Source: Ceriagrion tenellum
Lineage: Eukaryota; Arthropoda; Insecta; Odonata; Coenagrionidae
Assembly: GCA_963169105.1 (NCBI GenBank)
Contig: OY720639.1
Coordinates: 88,642,593 to 88,706,592, forward strand
Length of the DNA stretch: 64,000 bases
Direction: 5' to 3'
The translations under genes were made by a program, and so were the position numbers. Below, piece after piece: positions 1 to 10,455 of the stretch; the first letter of the stretch is position 1, and every line of letters starts with the position of its first letter. The notes under the pieces are model-generated. The model was not told the origin of the DNA, did not search any database, and saw only the letters and a list, made by a program, of their open reading frames with translations.

Positions 1-684
1 GGCGTTTTGCATACAGCTTAAAATAGTTTTGTGGTACATTCATACTCATTTTTAGATTTTTGAGCGTATTTTTTAGTTAATTGACAAACCGTCATAATGA
101 TATGGGAAACGTTGCGTAAGACGGAAATCTCGCAGGAGAAAATTAAAAACTGATTGTTCCTACATATGAATACGTCGATAACTTTCAAGACTTTGATTAC
201 ATGGTAATGACTTAGAATTTCTCCAAATGAAATTATTCAATCAGCTCTAGTGTGACTTAGCCTTTGAATATCCTCATTTGTCTTGACCTGGATTCTAAGT
301 ACACGTCGGACTGTGTTTCACTTCCCTTCAGCCTCGAGTCCCTGCCACCTTTTTTTTCCAGACAGGTTGCTAACTAGTTAACGCATAGAGTCAACTATTC
401 AAAGACCTTGGTCCCGCTTACTTGTAGGGACGAACATTTCTTATACGTGACTAACCTTCATTTCTGTCCGCAATTACTAACTACAGTGTTTGTGACTACT
501 TCCCTTTGTTTTAGTGAGATTTTCTTTGTGCCCCTCATACGTTTCTCTCAATGTAATGGAACTAATTTGTCCAATAAATGTTAGTTTATGATATCAGGAG
601 GCTCACCAAGTAGTTTACGGATAAATATTTGGGTTTTTGCTGCTGAATGTATTGTTGATTTGAAGTATTTGATTTATTTTTGAG
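1..684. other. AT-rich non-coding DNA, nothing recognised
   Basis: No open frame with protein character, no RNA gene and no repeat shared with the rest of the window was seen. The stretch leads into the splice-site-like motif at 690-721. Confidence 0.5.
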
Positions 685-687
685 GTG

Positions 688-721
688 TTTAACCCTTTTT
701 TTCCTTTTCTTGCAGGTGAGT
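688..721 (+). promoter_or_regulatory. Possible recursive splice site (3' splice site abutting 5' splice site)
   Basis: An almost pure pyrimidine tract (about 692-711) ends in TTGCAG at 710-715, and GTGAGT follows at once at 716-721. A possible branch-point-like TTTAAC lies just upstream at about 688-693. Known recursive splice sites (ratcheting points) in long insect introns have this form: pyrimidine tract, CAG, then GTRAGT with no exon between. What is seen is the motif; use in splicing is inferred. It would imply a + strand gene with this window in a long intron. A chance match cannot be excluded, as one such motif in 64 kb is not very improbable. Confidence 0.35.
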
Positions 722-873
722 ACCTAGTTGAGGCTCCTTTCAGATACTGTGAGTACATTTCATGCCAACACTTACGTTACAATTTGAGCTGTTGTGACCA
801 TTATTTCCTTTCTATTTCCTCTAACCTTGATGATTTTGGCATCGTTCTTCACAATATGATCTGGTACCAACAA

Positions 874-1383
874 TCGCTACGTTCACCGTCCGATCCGGTG
901 GCTAGATATGGTAAACGCAACGGGCAAGTGGGATCAATCTGAGAAGTGGGTCAACTCGGCCCGCTTTCTCAGCCAGTCTGAGATTTCAGATCGATCTGAA
1001 TTTTCGGGTCTTTGGCGCTCTTCATTATTTTTTTGGTGGCCATAGGGAAACAAACTATAACCGATGTTATTCAAGGGGTGTGTTGTAACCAGTCGCAACA
1101 AGAGTGCAGTAATGCCGAGTGATTGGACGTTGATGATATCGTAGCACATCGCAACTCTTATCTCTAATTGGGAAATTTTGTTCTCTGGGAACGAGACTTA
1201 TAACTTTCAACTCTGCACTGGTTCACATACCGGGTCAATTGTGCTTCAACTGATGAATTTAAGTGTTCACTATCGATATTCTGACAACGTGTTGGTAAAC
1301 CAGGCGATCTGAATCACCTCACGTGGAATTTTCAGATCGGTCCGAGTTCAGGTCGATCTGAGATCGAATGGTAAACGTAGTGA
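874..1383. mobile_element. MITE-like element with ~22-bp terminal inverted repeats
   Basis: The left end at 874-895 (TCGCTACGTTCACCGTCCGA...) is nearly the reverse complement of the right end at 1362-1383 (...GAATGGTAAACGTAGTGA). The inverted similarity reaches inward through stretches with repeated CAGATCGATCTGA-like words at about 980-1000 and 1330-1365. There is no coding capacity. A target-site duplication is not clear. Superfamily unknown. Confidence 0.5.
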
Positions 1384-2690
1384 ATGAATATTTTTGAACG
1401 CCGTTGCTTCAGCAGATCATTGCTGTTGGACAGTCATGGTATTCCATTTACTGCGAAACGCTGCCTGTAGCATAAGACGTTAATGAATGGTATCCCAAGA
1501 CATAGAATGTACACATTCCAATGTGATTTTCCGAAAGGCCATCCTCCTGTGTATTTCTGTCGTATATTTTTGAATTTCTCATTGAAAAATGTGAACTGGA
1601 GGTGCATGCCCATGAACTGCGAAGATAGATGCACCGAGGTTGACCTGAGGCATTTTTCCCGCACATTCGTTCATGCGCGCAGTCAACCCTGTAATTCTTG
1701 ATGCAATTTAAAAGTCACGTCCTCCCGTGCGAAAGACTGCGTGAGGAGGTGCAACTTCCCATCGCAAAGTGGCCATTGAATTTATTGCTTAAGGCAGTTC
1801 TAACTGGCGATCAATGTGTCGCATATGGGTTATGCGAGCGAACTCGGGGACAGGATTCACCGCAGAGACATCAGCGCGAGTCGCCAACGTTTTCTCCGTA
1901 AATTATCACCGTCGCTCCCAATGTGCGGAGCTAAACGATTGACAGCGAGAAAATCCTCTTCGCCAATCACGCGAATGTATCCCTTACGGGGATTTTTTTA
2001 AAGCGAGCTGTAAAATGCAATGGGTGTGTTCCCCCAACGACGTAACCGTCATAACCCTTAATGTTTTTTTTTCTCTCCCGCAGCCGCTTTTCTTTTTAAA
2101 GTGAACTGCTTCATAGCTAGGTGGCGCGCAAGTGCCGGGCATGTTTTTTTTTCCTGCTTCCTTTAATGCGCTTATTTCACTGAGTCGTTTGGACCGCGGC
2201 GGTGGCGACATGAAAAATGCAATTCCTCCCCCTGAAGAAGAGACTGCGCATTAGGGTCTAGCGATTTTTCGCTCGGAACCGTCCGTTTTTCTCTCTCTCA
2301 AGAACAAAGTACACCATAAGGGGCCGGCGGAAGAGGAGGGAGAAATCTGAGATGAACGTCGCCCTTAAAAATAAAAAAAAAGTGAGACCCGAAACTCAAT
2401 CTGTTCAGCTCATTTTCAGGACCTCCTCCGCGTCTTCTCCTCTCCACAGTTCTCGTTAATTTTATGTTTTTTTTTCGTTTAAACCGAGAGGTTCCGGGGA
2501 TGGCCTGGGCCATCTGCTTTATTATGGGGTGGAGGGTCAATAGGGCGACGGCGTATGCCAGGTGGAGTGGGGGAGAAAAAAGTATATAGGAGAGGCCAAT
2601 GTTGGGGAAGAAGGAGAGACGGATGATGAGAGCAGGCGATCGAGGCGAAAAATGGTCCATTTATATATGTATATGAATATAAATAAATAA
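1384..2690. other. Non-coding DNA, nothing recognised
   Basis: Short open frames on both strands overlap one another and have no protein family character. Base composition is mixed, with several poly-T runs (for example 2063-2072, 2143-2152 and 2467-2475). Confidence 0.45.
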
Positions 2691-2694
2691 ATAA

Positions 2695-2747
<53 letters not shown>
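2695..2747. repeat. Compound TA / GA microsatellite
   Basis: A TA run at about 2695-2710 passes directly into a GA run at 2711-2747, preceded by an AAAT-rich stretch. It is a simple repeat. Confidence 0.95.
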
Positions 2748-2751
<4 letters not shown>

Positions 2752-2849
2752 GAATTGGGGTAGTGAATGTAAAAAAAAGAAAGAATTTGCCGCGGCGGGA
2801 AAAAATTTGTACGGCAAAATAATATTTAAAAAATTGCCCGAATTTTAGG

Positions 2850-4180
2850 CCACATTATGTGGTGGTTAGGGAGGGCTGGTTTGGTGGTCTGTTCCCTAAG
2901 GGTATCCGCCAAGGCAAAAGGGGTAGGAGAAGAGAGGGGTTTAGATGGGGTAAATGAAGGGTGTTTTTCGAAAACTTTGACGATACTCCCGAACTCCCCC
3001 ACCCCTCAATCCTCCCCTCCCCTCTATCCCTCTCGGCCAATCAGGATGCGTCATTTTTTTTCCAACTCATCCCACCCTACCTAACTCCCCTCCCTCCCAA
3101 CCCCCCTTCTCTCTGGACCTTCGATACCGATACACCGCCATTAAAACTCTTCTTGATCGAGGAATTTTTCGGGGAACGAAATTTTCCGTCGGGACGTTGG
3201 TGGCATGGAGGGGAAAAAAACAATGAGTGGTTAATGGGTGAATTGGGTGAACGCGGTGTATTACGTCCGTTCACCCACCTTACTTCGGCTCATTTAATTT
3301 CCTATGGCTCTTGTATTATGACGGTCTCTCCTCTTCCCTTCGTCATCCACGCGGTATATCGGTAGCCGTCTCGTAATTGAGGTGACATGACCACAGACTC
3401 TGTTGAAGGGACCATGGGACGCCTCATTCTATCCTGTATTCGGGCGCATTATAATTGCCATTATACCATGGCCAGGATAATGGGGCATTTGACAGTTAGA
3501 GATCAGCCAATCCGCGAACGCGTCCGATGCCGTAAGGTGAATGGAATCACGTGACCGAAGAACTCATAATGGTGGCCTTTGTTTAAAACATACGATAGCG
3601 AAAAAATTGTTCACTTTTCATACATTTACGAGACACATTATTACTTTTCAACTGCACTATTATCATGGACGGGCTTGGTCCGTGTGTTTTATATCTTCTT
3701 ATTTAACGTGGATGGATTTATCTCGAATTATTCAGCAATCAGATGTTTGATTCAGTGTGAGAAATTACACTTTTTTATTCAGCTTGTTACAGCAATACAG
3801 TTAATGGAATCAATAAACTAAAAACATATAAATGAACTGGATGTTGCTACTCAAACTCTCATACATGAACTCCGCGATCACCCTATATTTATTAGTTTCA
3901 TACCTCTCGACCCATGATCTTACTATTCAGTATCTACTCTATAGTATAATTTTTTATGGGCTCTCTTCCCTACCTTCCAGTGAAGTTTCCCATGTTGTGA
4001 GAAACTTAACTGGAAACACGGCATTTTACTTTTTGCCGTTTCTCGACTTCCAGAAGTAAAAACTGTTTTTAGTGCCCTCGGATATTCTTTAACTTCATTT
4101 ATTTAAAAATGGGTCACTCTATCTTTGTGACTGTCACAGAACATGAAGAAGGAAATAGTTATTCAGTGTAGACTTAGTTT
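2850..4180. other. GC-richer block then AT-rich non-coding DNA
   Basis: From about 2870 to 3370 the sequence is richer in G+C and strongly strand-biased (G-rich, then C-rich CCCCTCCC tracts). The open frames here are low-complexity by-products of that bias. From 3550 to 4180 the sequence is AT-rich and no feature is recognised. Confidence 0.4.
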
Positions 4181-4195
4181 TATTCCACACTATTT

Positions 4196-4232
4196 AATAT
4201 AACACAACTCGATAATGGTTTCGACACTGCGT
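4196..4232 (-). repeat. Partial copy of a fold-back arm
   Basis: The minus strand reads CCTGAAGATTACACGCAGTG followed by TCGAAACC. This resembles the arm motif GCCTGATGATG...GAAAC..G seen in the fold-backs at 17154-17284 and 19876-20056. Only one arm is evident. Confidence 0.35.
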
Positions 4233-4564
4233 GTAATCTTCAGGAAAAGACATCATAAATTTCCACCAGGGGAAGCCGGAAACTATGTCTTATATCAATG
4301 TAGAGAGGCAAAAACTGTTGTGCTGATATTACATGTTCATGTGACTCTACTACATAAAATATGATTCAATAAACTCGCAAATTTCTACAAAAAATTAAAA
4401 TCCCTTCCACATATACCAGACATAACGAATTCTTAACAAAACATTGGCAAATGTTGAACCATCACTACTCGGGAGGTAAAGTAAAATGGAGCGCCGACAT
4501 CTAGACGTCGCAAGGACAATGTATTGACGCTCGATAAAAAATAAAACCCATAATTTTTTCAAAT

Positions 4565-5745
4565 TTGGGGGAGGAGGAAATCCTTAGCTGTGGTGAAAGC
4601 AATCCTCCTATAGGAGTAAACCTAGAGAAACAAATCCCGGTCCTCCAGGTAGGGGGTCGAGGCGATGGGACTGCAACCCATCACTCGAAAAAATTCCCAA
4701 AAGCAAAAAATCCTCAAACAAATCCTCGGAAATGGGATAGGAATAATCGAAAACGAATGAATGCGCGGAAAAGGACTCTGAATACTGAAACATGGAACGT
4801 GCAAAGCCTAAGTGGAAAAAATAAACAAGTTTTCAAGGAATTAGACAACTATAACATAGATATAGCTGCTTTAACGGAAACAAAAAAGAAACTAACTGGA
4901 AATGAAATGCAAGGAAACTACTTATACTTTTACAGTGGAGTAAAAGTGGAGTGGGAGAAAGAGCGAGAGCTGGAGTATCAATTGCTTTATACAAAAGATG
5001 GAAAAATAAAATTATAAATTGGGAAGAAATAAATGAAAAAATACTAAAAATGGAAATAGAAATATGGTTGTATACTTCAGTAATTGTGGCAGTATATGCT
5101 CCAAATGCTGATGCAAATGCAGAAAAAAAAGATGAATATATGGAGGAATTGTCTAGTATAGTCATGAATATCCCGGACAGAAAATAAGTGATAATCCTAG
5201 GAGATATGGATGCTAGGACAGGGAAATAATAGGGAAATCAGGTAATAGTATGGTATGGAGAAGATAAGGTGAATAATAATGGAGAACGTCTGATAGAGTT
5301 ATGAGAAGCAAATTCTCTCCGTAAAATGAATGGACCTTTCCAAAACCGGGACAATCATAAATACACATGGATTCATCCAACGAAAAAACTGAAATCCATT
5401 ATAGATTACCTGATACCAAGACAAAATACCAACTTAAAAACAGAAGATGTAAGAGTTCAGAGAGGGGCAGAAATAGGAAGCGACCATTTTTTGCTTAGAA
5501 ATGTTTAAAATATATGTGAAATACAGAAAAATAGTGCCAATCAACCAAGAGGAAAATCATGAAAACAATAGAAGACAGAAAAGAAAAGTAAAGACAATGC
5601 AATATCGAATCATTAAAGGAAGAATCTATAAAAGGTCTATTCAAGCAAAGACTGGCAAATAAAATCGGACAACACATAGGTGGAAATATAGAAGGAAACG
5701 TCGAGGAGATGTACAGGTTCTTGACAACAGCCATTCTTGAAGCAG
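4565..5745 (+). mobile_element. LINE remnant: apurinic-like endonuclease region, broken
   Basis: This is the 5' part of a decayed non-LTR retrotransposon whose endonuclease would nick target DNA before reverse transcription. Endonuclease motifs appear in the expected order: TWNVQSL at about 4792, the catalytic-glutamate motif ALTET at about 4870, VAVYAPNAD at about 5090, ILGDMDART at about 5197 (the usual GDFNAR), a YTWIHP...IDYLIP block at about 5360-5425 and SDHFLL at about 5484. It is dead: the frame shifts near 4945-4965, in-frame stops occur at 5185-5187 and soon after the GDMDART motif, and a further frame change follows 5500. A later open stretch (about 5620-5745, EEMYRFLTTAILEAG) fits the linker between endonuclease and reverse transcriptase. 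The family looks RTE/Jockey-like but is not settled. The reverse-transcriptase tail at 6229-6372 may belong to the same copy. Confidence 0.8.
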
Positions 5746-5773
5746 GCCTTGGGCACTCCCCAAGGCCCCAAGG

Positions 5774-5811
5774 GAACAAACACTCCCCAAGGCCTTGGGG
5801 AGTGTTTGTTC
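5774..5811. repeat. Perfect 38-bp palindrome
   Basis: Each 19-bp arm (left arm GAACAAACACTCCCCAAGG) is the exact reverse complement of the other, with no spacer; the centre lies between 5792 and 5793. A partial echo of the arm (CACTCCCCAAGGCCCCAAGG) precedes it at 5754-5773. It sits between the LINE remnant and the SINE. Confidence 0.95.
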
Positions 5812-5847
5812 ATATAAACCCCCGCCGATTCCAGTGGTTTCTTTGTA

Positions 5848-6060
5848 GACTGGGTAGCTCGGTGGTCTGAGCAGTGGACGCGACATCCAAAGGTCCGTGG
5901 TTCGATTCCCGGTCCAGTCGAATTTTTTCTGCTTGGAATCGGCCATCATTTCATCTTCACACCACCATTGTCTTTGTACATTTTATGTGTTCCTATCCAC
6001 TTTCTTTCTACCTTTCTGTATAAATATTTATGTGGTTATTTGCCGCTGTGCGGTCTGAGT
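5848..6060 (+). mobile_element. tRNA-derived SINE (family 3)
   Basis: The head at 5848-5920 folds like a tRNA. GACTGGG at the start pairs with the closing TCCAGTC, the D stem GCTC/GAGC is intact, and the internal promoter is visible: an A box around TAGCTCGGTGGTC and a B box GGTTCGATTCC. It is not a functional tRNA, since the T stem has mismatches and the base before the anticodon is not T. A T6 run follows at about 5923. The tail runs through a C/T-rich stretch to about 6060, just before the AT minisatellite. A related head lies on the minus strand at 54719-54786. Confidence 0.75.
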
Positions 6061-6070
6061 GAATGAGTGA

Positions 6071-6229
6071 GTATATATATATATATATATGTATGTATAT
6101 ATATATATATATATTGTTATATATATATATATATATATATCGTTGTTATATATATATATATCGTTGTTATATATATATATATATATATCGTTGTTATATA
6201 TATATATATCGTTGTTATATATATATATA
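6071..6229. repeat. AT minisatellite with regular TTGTT interruptions
   Basis: TA runs are broken by TTGTTA at about 6114, 6143, 6164, 6191 and 6212. Spacings alternate 29, 21, 27 and 21 bp, so the array is built from a two-part unit of ~48-50 bp. Long apparent open frames here (isoleucine/tyrosine repeats) are artefacts of the TA repeat. Confidence 0.9.
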
Positions 6230-6369
6230 GAACAGAATGGGAAATGACCAAAAGGGACAGGCAGAGACTGGAGGTCGTAGAAATGGATTTTCTAAGAAGC
6301 AGCAGAAAATCAAAACTACAAAAAATAAGAAATGAAAATATAAGAAAAATTATGCATGTAGAAGAAAAC

Positions 6370-6372
<3 letters not shown>
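6229..6372 (+). mobile_element. LINE remnant: end of reverse-transcriptase ORF
   Basis: The open frame encodes EWEMTKRDRQRLEVVEMDFL, then a stretch ending in IRNENIRKIMHVEE. It matches the conserved region after the reverse transcriptase of many insect LINEs (typically ETWTLTKRDE.RLEAAEMKFLRR...IRNE.IR). The copy is cut off on the left by the AT minisatellite and on the right by another TA run. It may be the far end of the LINE whose endonuclease part lies at 4565-5745, separated from it by an internal loss and the SINE; that link is inferred from order and strand only. Confidence 0.75.
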
Positions 6373-6402
<30 letters not shown>

Positions 6403-6412
6403 TATATATATT
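6370..6412. repeat. TA microsatellite
   Basis: A TA run with one GTACACATACA interruption lies directly after the LINE fragment. Confidence 0.9.
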
Positions 6413-6954
6413 TAACAAACATCGTATACCCATCGTTTTTAAGAGGTGCTGAAAACTTTCATGGCAACTTTTTTCAAATTTTTCTACAACTAAGAAACGC
6501 TATCAGGAACAGTGTCTCATATTTTTATCCACCTTTCATAATGCTCCTCTGTGTATTTCATATCATTAATGATCTCCCTCAACAGGCTCTTGAGGTATCT
6601 TTCATTGGTCAGTTTTTCAAAATCCGGTTAAATTCATTGAGCATCACCATCTGCTCAAAGTCTTTTACTCATTCATGCCACGTTTGTTTGTGTCCTTATC
6701 CTCTTATAGCTCGGCAATTACCTTTTCATCAACATGCATATCTCTCAACACTGCTTCCGTGGAGGTTTGCCACTTGCTCTAATATCTCCACTCAACACCG
6801 CCTCCGACACTATTCTCTATCTCCTCCACACACTGTGATTTCATTTTTCGTAGTATGGATCGAGCGTGTTTATCCTTCAAGTGCGCGAATTCATTGCGCT
6901 CAAGGATTCCGTGCGATTTATCTCAATTCCCCACGGTACGTGAGACATCAACTG

Positions 6955-7285
6955 CTAAATGGATCAAGCTGATTTCTTCGGGAATAGCTTTAGCTCCTTC
7001 TATCCTCGGTGCTCGTGCTTGTTTTAATGACTTTTCAAAGCTATTTTATCCTTCTCCTGCTCCGTTTATGTTTCTTATGTTTTCAAAATAGTGTTTGCCT
7101 TTTGTGTGAACCGATAAATTACGCATATCGTTTTAATTTGATAAAAGTATCATGCTCATTTCTTCGGCAATAGCTTTATCTCCGTTTATCCTCCGTGATT
7201 GCGCTTGTTTAAATGGATTTTTAAGCTATTTATCCTTCAATTTTTCGGGATTTTTTATGTTTTTCAAAATGTTGATTTTTTTATT
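6955..7285 (+). repeat. Imperfect direct repeat, two units of ~150-190 bp
   Basis: The block starting near 6968 (TTCTTCGGGAATAGCTTTAG...) recurs near 7160 (TTCTTCGGCAATAGCTTTAT...). Shared words include CTCCGTTTAT and TTTATGTTT.TTCAAAAT. The stretch GAACCGATAAATTACGCATATCG after the first unit recurs in degraded form at about 7432-7460 (GAACAAATAAATTACGC), hinting at a third partial unit. No coding meaning seen. Confidence 0.6.
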
Positions 7286-7816
7286 TCAATTAATTTAGTT
7301 TTATATTTATACTATTACATTTATATGCATAATTAATAGTAATAACATTAAAATTTGTCTTTTTTAGTTATATTCTATCTCATAATCATTATATTGTATC
7401 ATATTATCGATCACAAAAACCTTTCCTTTAGTTTGAACAAATAAATTACGCTTGTCATCTCAATTTGCTAAACATTTCATATGCGTTCATCTAATGCACT
7501 TTAAATGCATTGGTAGGTCTAAATAATAAAGGCCGGTTGCATGAATGATTTACACGTACTACGGTTCGTGTACTATGGTTTTTCATCTGACTATCGTGCA
7601 GTCAGCGTCGTTATCCCATAAGGGTTCTGCAGTCCGTCCTAAATTGTCTCACCTCCAGCTCGTTTCCCAAACATAGCGTTCTTCAAAAAGGACTTTTTTG
7701 TCCTCTGCGTCATTGTTAATCTGCACGGTTTAAGCTGTAAACATTTTTAAAACGCTCACCCGCCAATCGCTCATGAAACTCTAAGGTCGCGTGTAGCCCA
7801 GCCAGATTTTGTGTGA

Positions 7817-8157
7817 CTGTTAACAGATCTTTGCCTCAATTTCTATGAAGCATCGTCAGATTTACGGGGATGCGCTGAGGATTTCTCCTGGCTAAGTGAA
7901 ATTCTAGTTTCAACTAGACATTTTTGCAGTTCACAAATAATAGACCAACTGGGAGGTTCTCTGCCATACTTGGCACGAAAATTTCGTCACAATGCTGTCG
8001 CACACATATTCTTCAAGCCAAAGCACACAGCGGACGCGCTCGTGGCCAGTCAAGGCAGCCATCTTTGGTACAACTGTCGCCAGCTATTACGGTGGCGCAA
8101 TGCAGTACTATTCAGCTACGTGAGTCTAAACGTTTCTATAATCTTTTTTCTATAAAA
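7817..8157 (+). other. Exon-like open frame, product not recognised
   Basis: One frame is open for 113 codons and ends at TAA 8155-8157. Within it, TTTTTGCAG at 7921-7929 could serve as a 3' splice site, and CTAC followed by GTGAGT at 8117-8122 could serve as a 5' splice site, giving a 187-bp exon at 7930-8116. The frame-consistent translation contains SQIIDQLGGSLPYLARKFRH and later LWYNCRQLLRWRNAVLF. A second frame is also open across most of it, which weakens the case. No family is recognised. The pyrimidine tract before the CAG is short. A chance open frame is the more likely reading. Confidence 0.15.
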
Positions 8158-8194
8158 TGACATCAATCTATACAATTTTCTATAAAATGGCATG

Positions 8195-8396
8195 ACGGCC
8201 CCAGTGGCGGCGGGGTAAGTCCTCGCCTGCTAACTCGAGGGTCGCGGGTTTGAATCCCGCCTGGGAACATAATTCACTGCCCAGGACATGGATTTTTGTA
8301 TTTTTCAAATGAGTTAATTGTAAGAAAGGACTCTACAGTCCTAAATTTGCTCAATAAAGACAAGTTATTGTTATTATTATTACTATTATCAAAACC
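8195..8396 (+). mobile_element. tRNA-derived SINE (family 2)
   Basis: The head starts with CGGCCCCAGTGGCGGCGGGG. Its outer stem CCCAG pairs with CTGGG, and the T arm is perfect, with GCGGG pairing to CCCGC around the loop TTTGAAT. B box-like GGGTTTGAATCCC lies at about 8249-8261. The body holds TGCCCAGGACATGG, and the 3' end is a TTGTTATTATTATTACTATTATC tail, as expected for SINE retroposition. A degenerate relative lies at 34352-34556. The target-site duplication is unclear. Confidence 0.8.
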
Positions 8397-8399
8397 AAT

Positions 8400-9500
8400 T
8401 CTATAAGTTGGTTCCATTTCTTCTTTGCCAGAGATTCTTCCGCGTCGTTGTTTTTCTGAGAACGTTTCTCCTCCTATCTGGAAGGCGTCTTTAGGTCGAA
8501 GATGTGAGCGCTTCTTTTGGATAGTTATAATTTTGGAGTCGGTCGCTTCTCATTTGCTGCCCGTTTTGGCGCCATTTTATCATTTTACTCCCTCCGATGT
8601 GCGTTATAATTCTTTTCAGGAGCCTTATTCAGTAAGGAATCGACGCGGTCGAACCTTGGTAAATCCGTGGATGTGACGTCGAATTTCCCGAAAAATCTCA
8701 ACTTTCGAGTGCTCTCCTTTGAATTGTACGTGGCTCTGACGTCAAAATTTCGTCACTCTCGAGACTTGGAAATTCCGAGGTTATACAGAATAGACCCCCA
8801 GGTGGTCACTGGGTTGTAGACGGTCGTTACGTCGCTACCTTTGATGTTCATATTGATGGGTTATAAGTCATAAAGAACAACGACCAAGCTGGATCCTAGA
8901 AAAAAGAAAAGATGGCACCCATTCCTACTCGCCGCGGAAATCTTAGGCAAAACTCATAATTTTCTGAAGTCACTTTTCAAGCTCCCTGTAGTTGTGACGT
9001 ATATTTTGAATAGCGCATTTTGGAAAATTTCCGTATGTATCTCAGGAGAGCATCGTACATTGATCTTGTATACTGCAAACTCTCCTGCCCTTAAGCATTT
9101 GTGATTACAGCGTTGTAATCAACCGGGAGAACAGGTGCCATATTGTCTGCCAAAATGCATCCTGTCTCTTTTGTTCCCGTAGGGGATAAACAGGTGTCTC
9201 GCAAGTCCTTGTCTCGTTTGCTTTTCCACATGATGCCGAAAGATTAATTTCACCTCTCTTTGTGTGGTCCGTGGCATGCACCCAAGATCGCGATTTTGCT
9301 CCGCAATAACATCTTGCTGGGTACAGCTGCCGTGTCTTATTCGCAGTGTGCAATCGAATGAAAATATGCGGCTGGAGAGATTCGGAAATCAAAACTTTGC
9401 ATCCTGTGCATCGTGAAATCTTGAATGGCGATGGGTTTTTCGTCCTCCTTGATTGCTTCATTCTGCTCGCGTTTTCTTTTGAAATCGGGAGAGATCATCA
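8400..9500. other. Non-coding DNA, nothing recognised
   Basis: Contains short chance open frames and a few TGACGTCA-like words (8675, 8740), but no gene, RNA or shared repeat was identified. Confidence 0.4.
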
Positions 9501-9504
9501 TTGT

Positions 9505-10060
9505 GGCAGTTTGAGCGAAATATCATTTCAGGTAGAAATCAATGAATTTGGTCTCGTTTTAGAAATTAATATTCTTTTATTTCTCTTATTAATATTAATA
9601 TTCCTTCCAAAGATACCATATACCAGCCCCGCACTTAACTACTTTCCGTGATTTTTGAAGAAAAACATACAAAATTAATGATTGAAGTGATCCTTGGGTA
9701 TGTGAAAATTTAATTTCTCCTCCTTAATACGCAACGCATCGAAAGAACTTGACCTGCAGGGACATCGCCCTACTACACGAAAAATGGTACGTGTATGCAC
9801 TCCTGAGAAATCCTATTTAAGAAATGAGGAATTTATAACGCTTAGATGTCGTCTAAAAACTAACAGTGTGTAGTTTGTAAGTTTTCTTTACTATTTTTGA
9901 AAATAAATCATATTGTCACTATAGTATTTTTTTCAGGATCACAAAAAATTGATGAATCAACTTTTTATGCATGCCTTCTACAGCTGCTTCAATTAAAACG
10001 TATTCTTCGAATTTAGTCTCCATTCGGACTAGGGAACAATTACACTCAAACTACCTTTAA
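9505..10060 (+). mobile_element. MITE-A copy 1
   Basis: The left end GGCAGTTTGAGCGAAATATC and the right end CACTCAAACTACCTT are inverted copies of each other and match the ends of the seven other copies. Internal landmarks are recognisable: the CAATGAATTTGGTCTC block, CCAGCCCC, and the ATGGTACGTGTATGCACTCC block. Between about 9680 and 9780 the family sequence is replaced by an insert that includes a ~75-bp module also present at 10945-11020. Confidence 0.85.
9695..9770 (+). repeat. Shared ~75-bp module, copy 1
   Basis: The segment runs through TCTCCTCCTTAATACGCAAC and GAACTTGACCTGCAGGGACA. It is nearly identical to 10945-11020. It is embedded in MITE-A copy 1 and is absent from the other MITE-A copies. 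Confidence 0.8.
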
Positions 10061-10455
10061 CAACTGACGGCTGTTTATGGCTGGCAATGATTCAAATTGA
10101 CATGCTGCTAAACTTAATATAAAATTTTGGATGTGATAAGTTGACTCTTAAGATAAATGCATGACGAAACACGCTGGTTCTGACGCATACTTGCTCTGCT
10201 GGGACTTATTTCTCTTTTTTCTGATGTAGGAAAATCATATTAGTTAACAGTAGAGCGGGGTTTTACGACCTTCGGCCATTAAAGTTCTACCATGCCATTT
10301 GACTGAACACCTAACAAAATTATACCCGTGGCAGGGTCAAACGCATGGCCAACGAATTGCCGTGCCAGCTGGTTCTCGACTTATCTACCGCGGATGGTTG
10401 TGTCACAAATGGGCTTCGTCATCGGGCCTTTTTTAAAAAGTATTCCGTGAGTATG

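Noticed and set aside
2298..2817. Minus-strand open frames of 112-120 codons
   Set aside because: They run through the TA/GA microsatellite (LS and IY repeats) and have no family resemblance.
5848..5920. Functional tRNA gene
   Set aside because: The acceptor and D stems pair, but the T stem has mismatches, the anticodon loop lacks the expected T, and a SINE body follows.
6067..6972. 301-codon open frame on the + strand
   Set aside because: Its first third is an isoleucine/tyrosine run from a TA repeat and its middle is a LINE fragment; the remainder has no family character.
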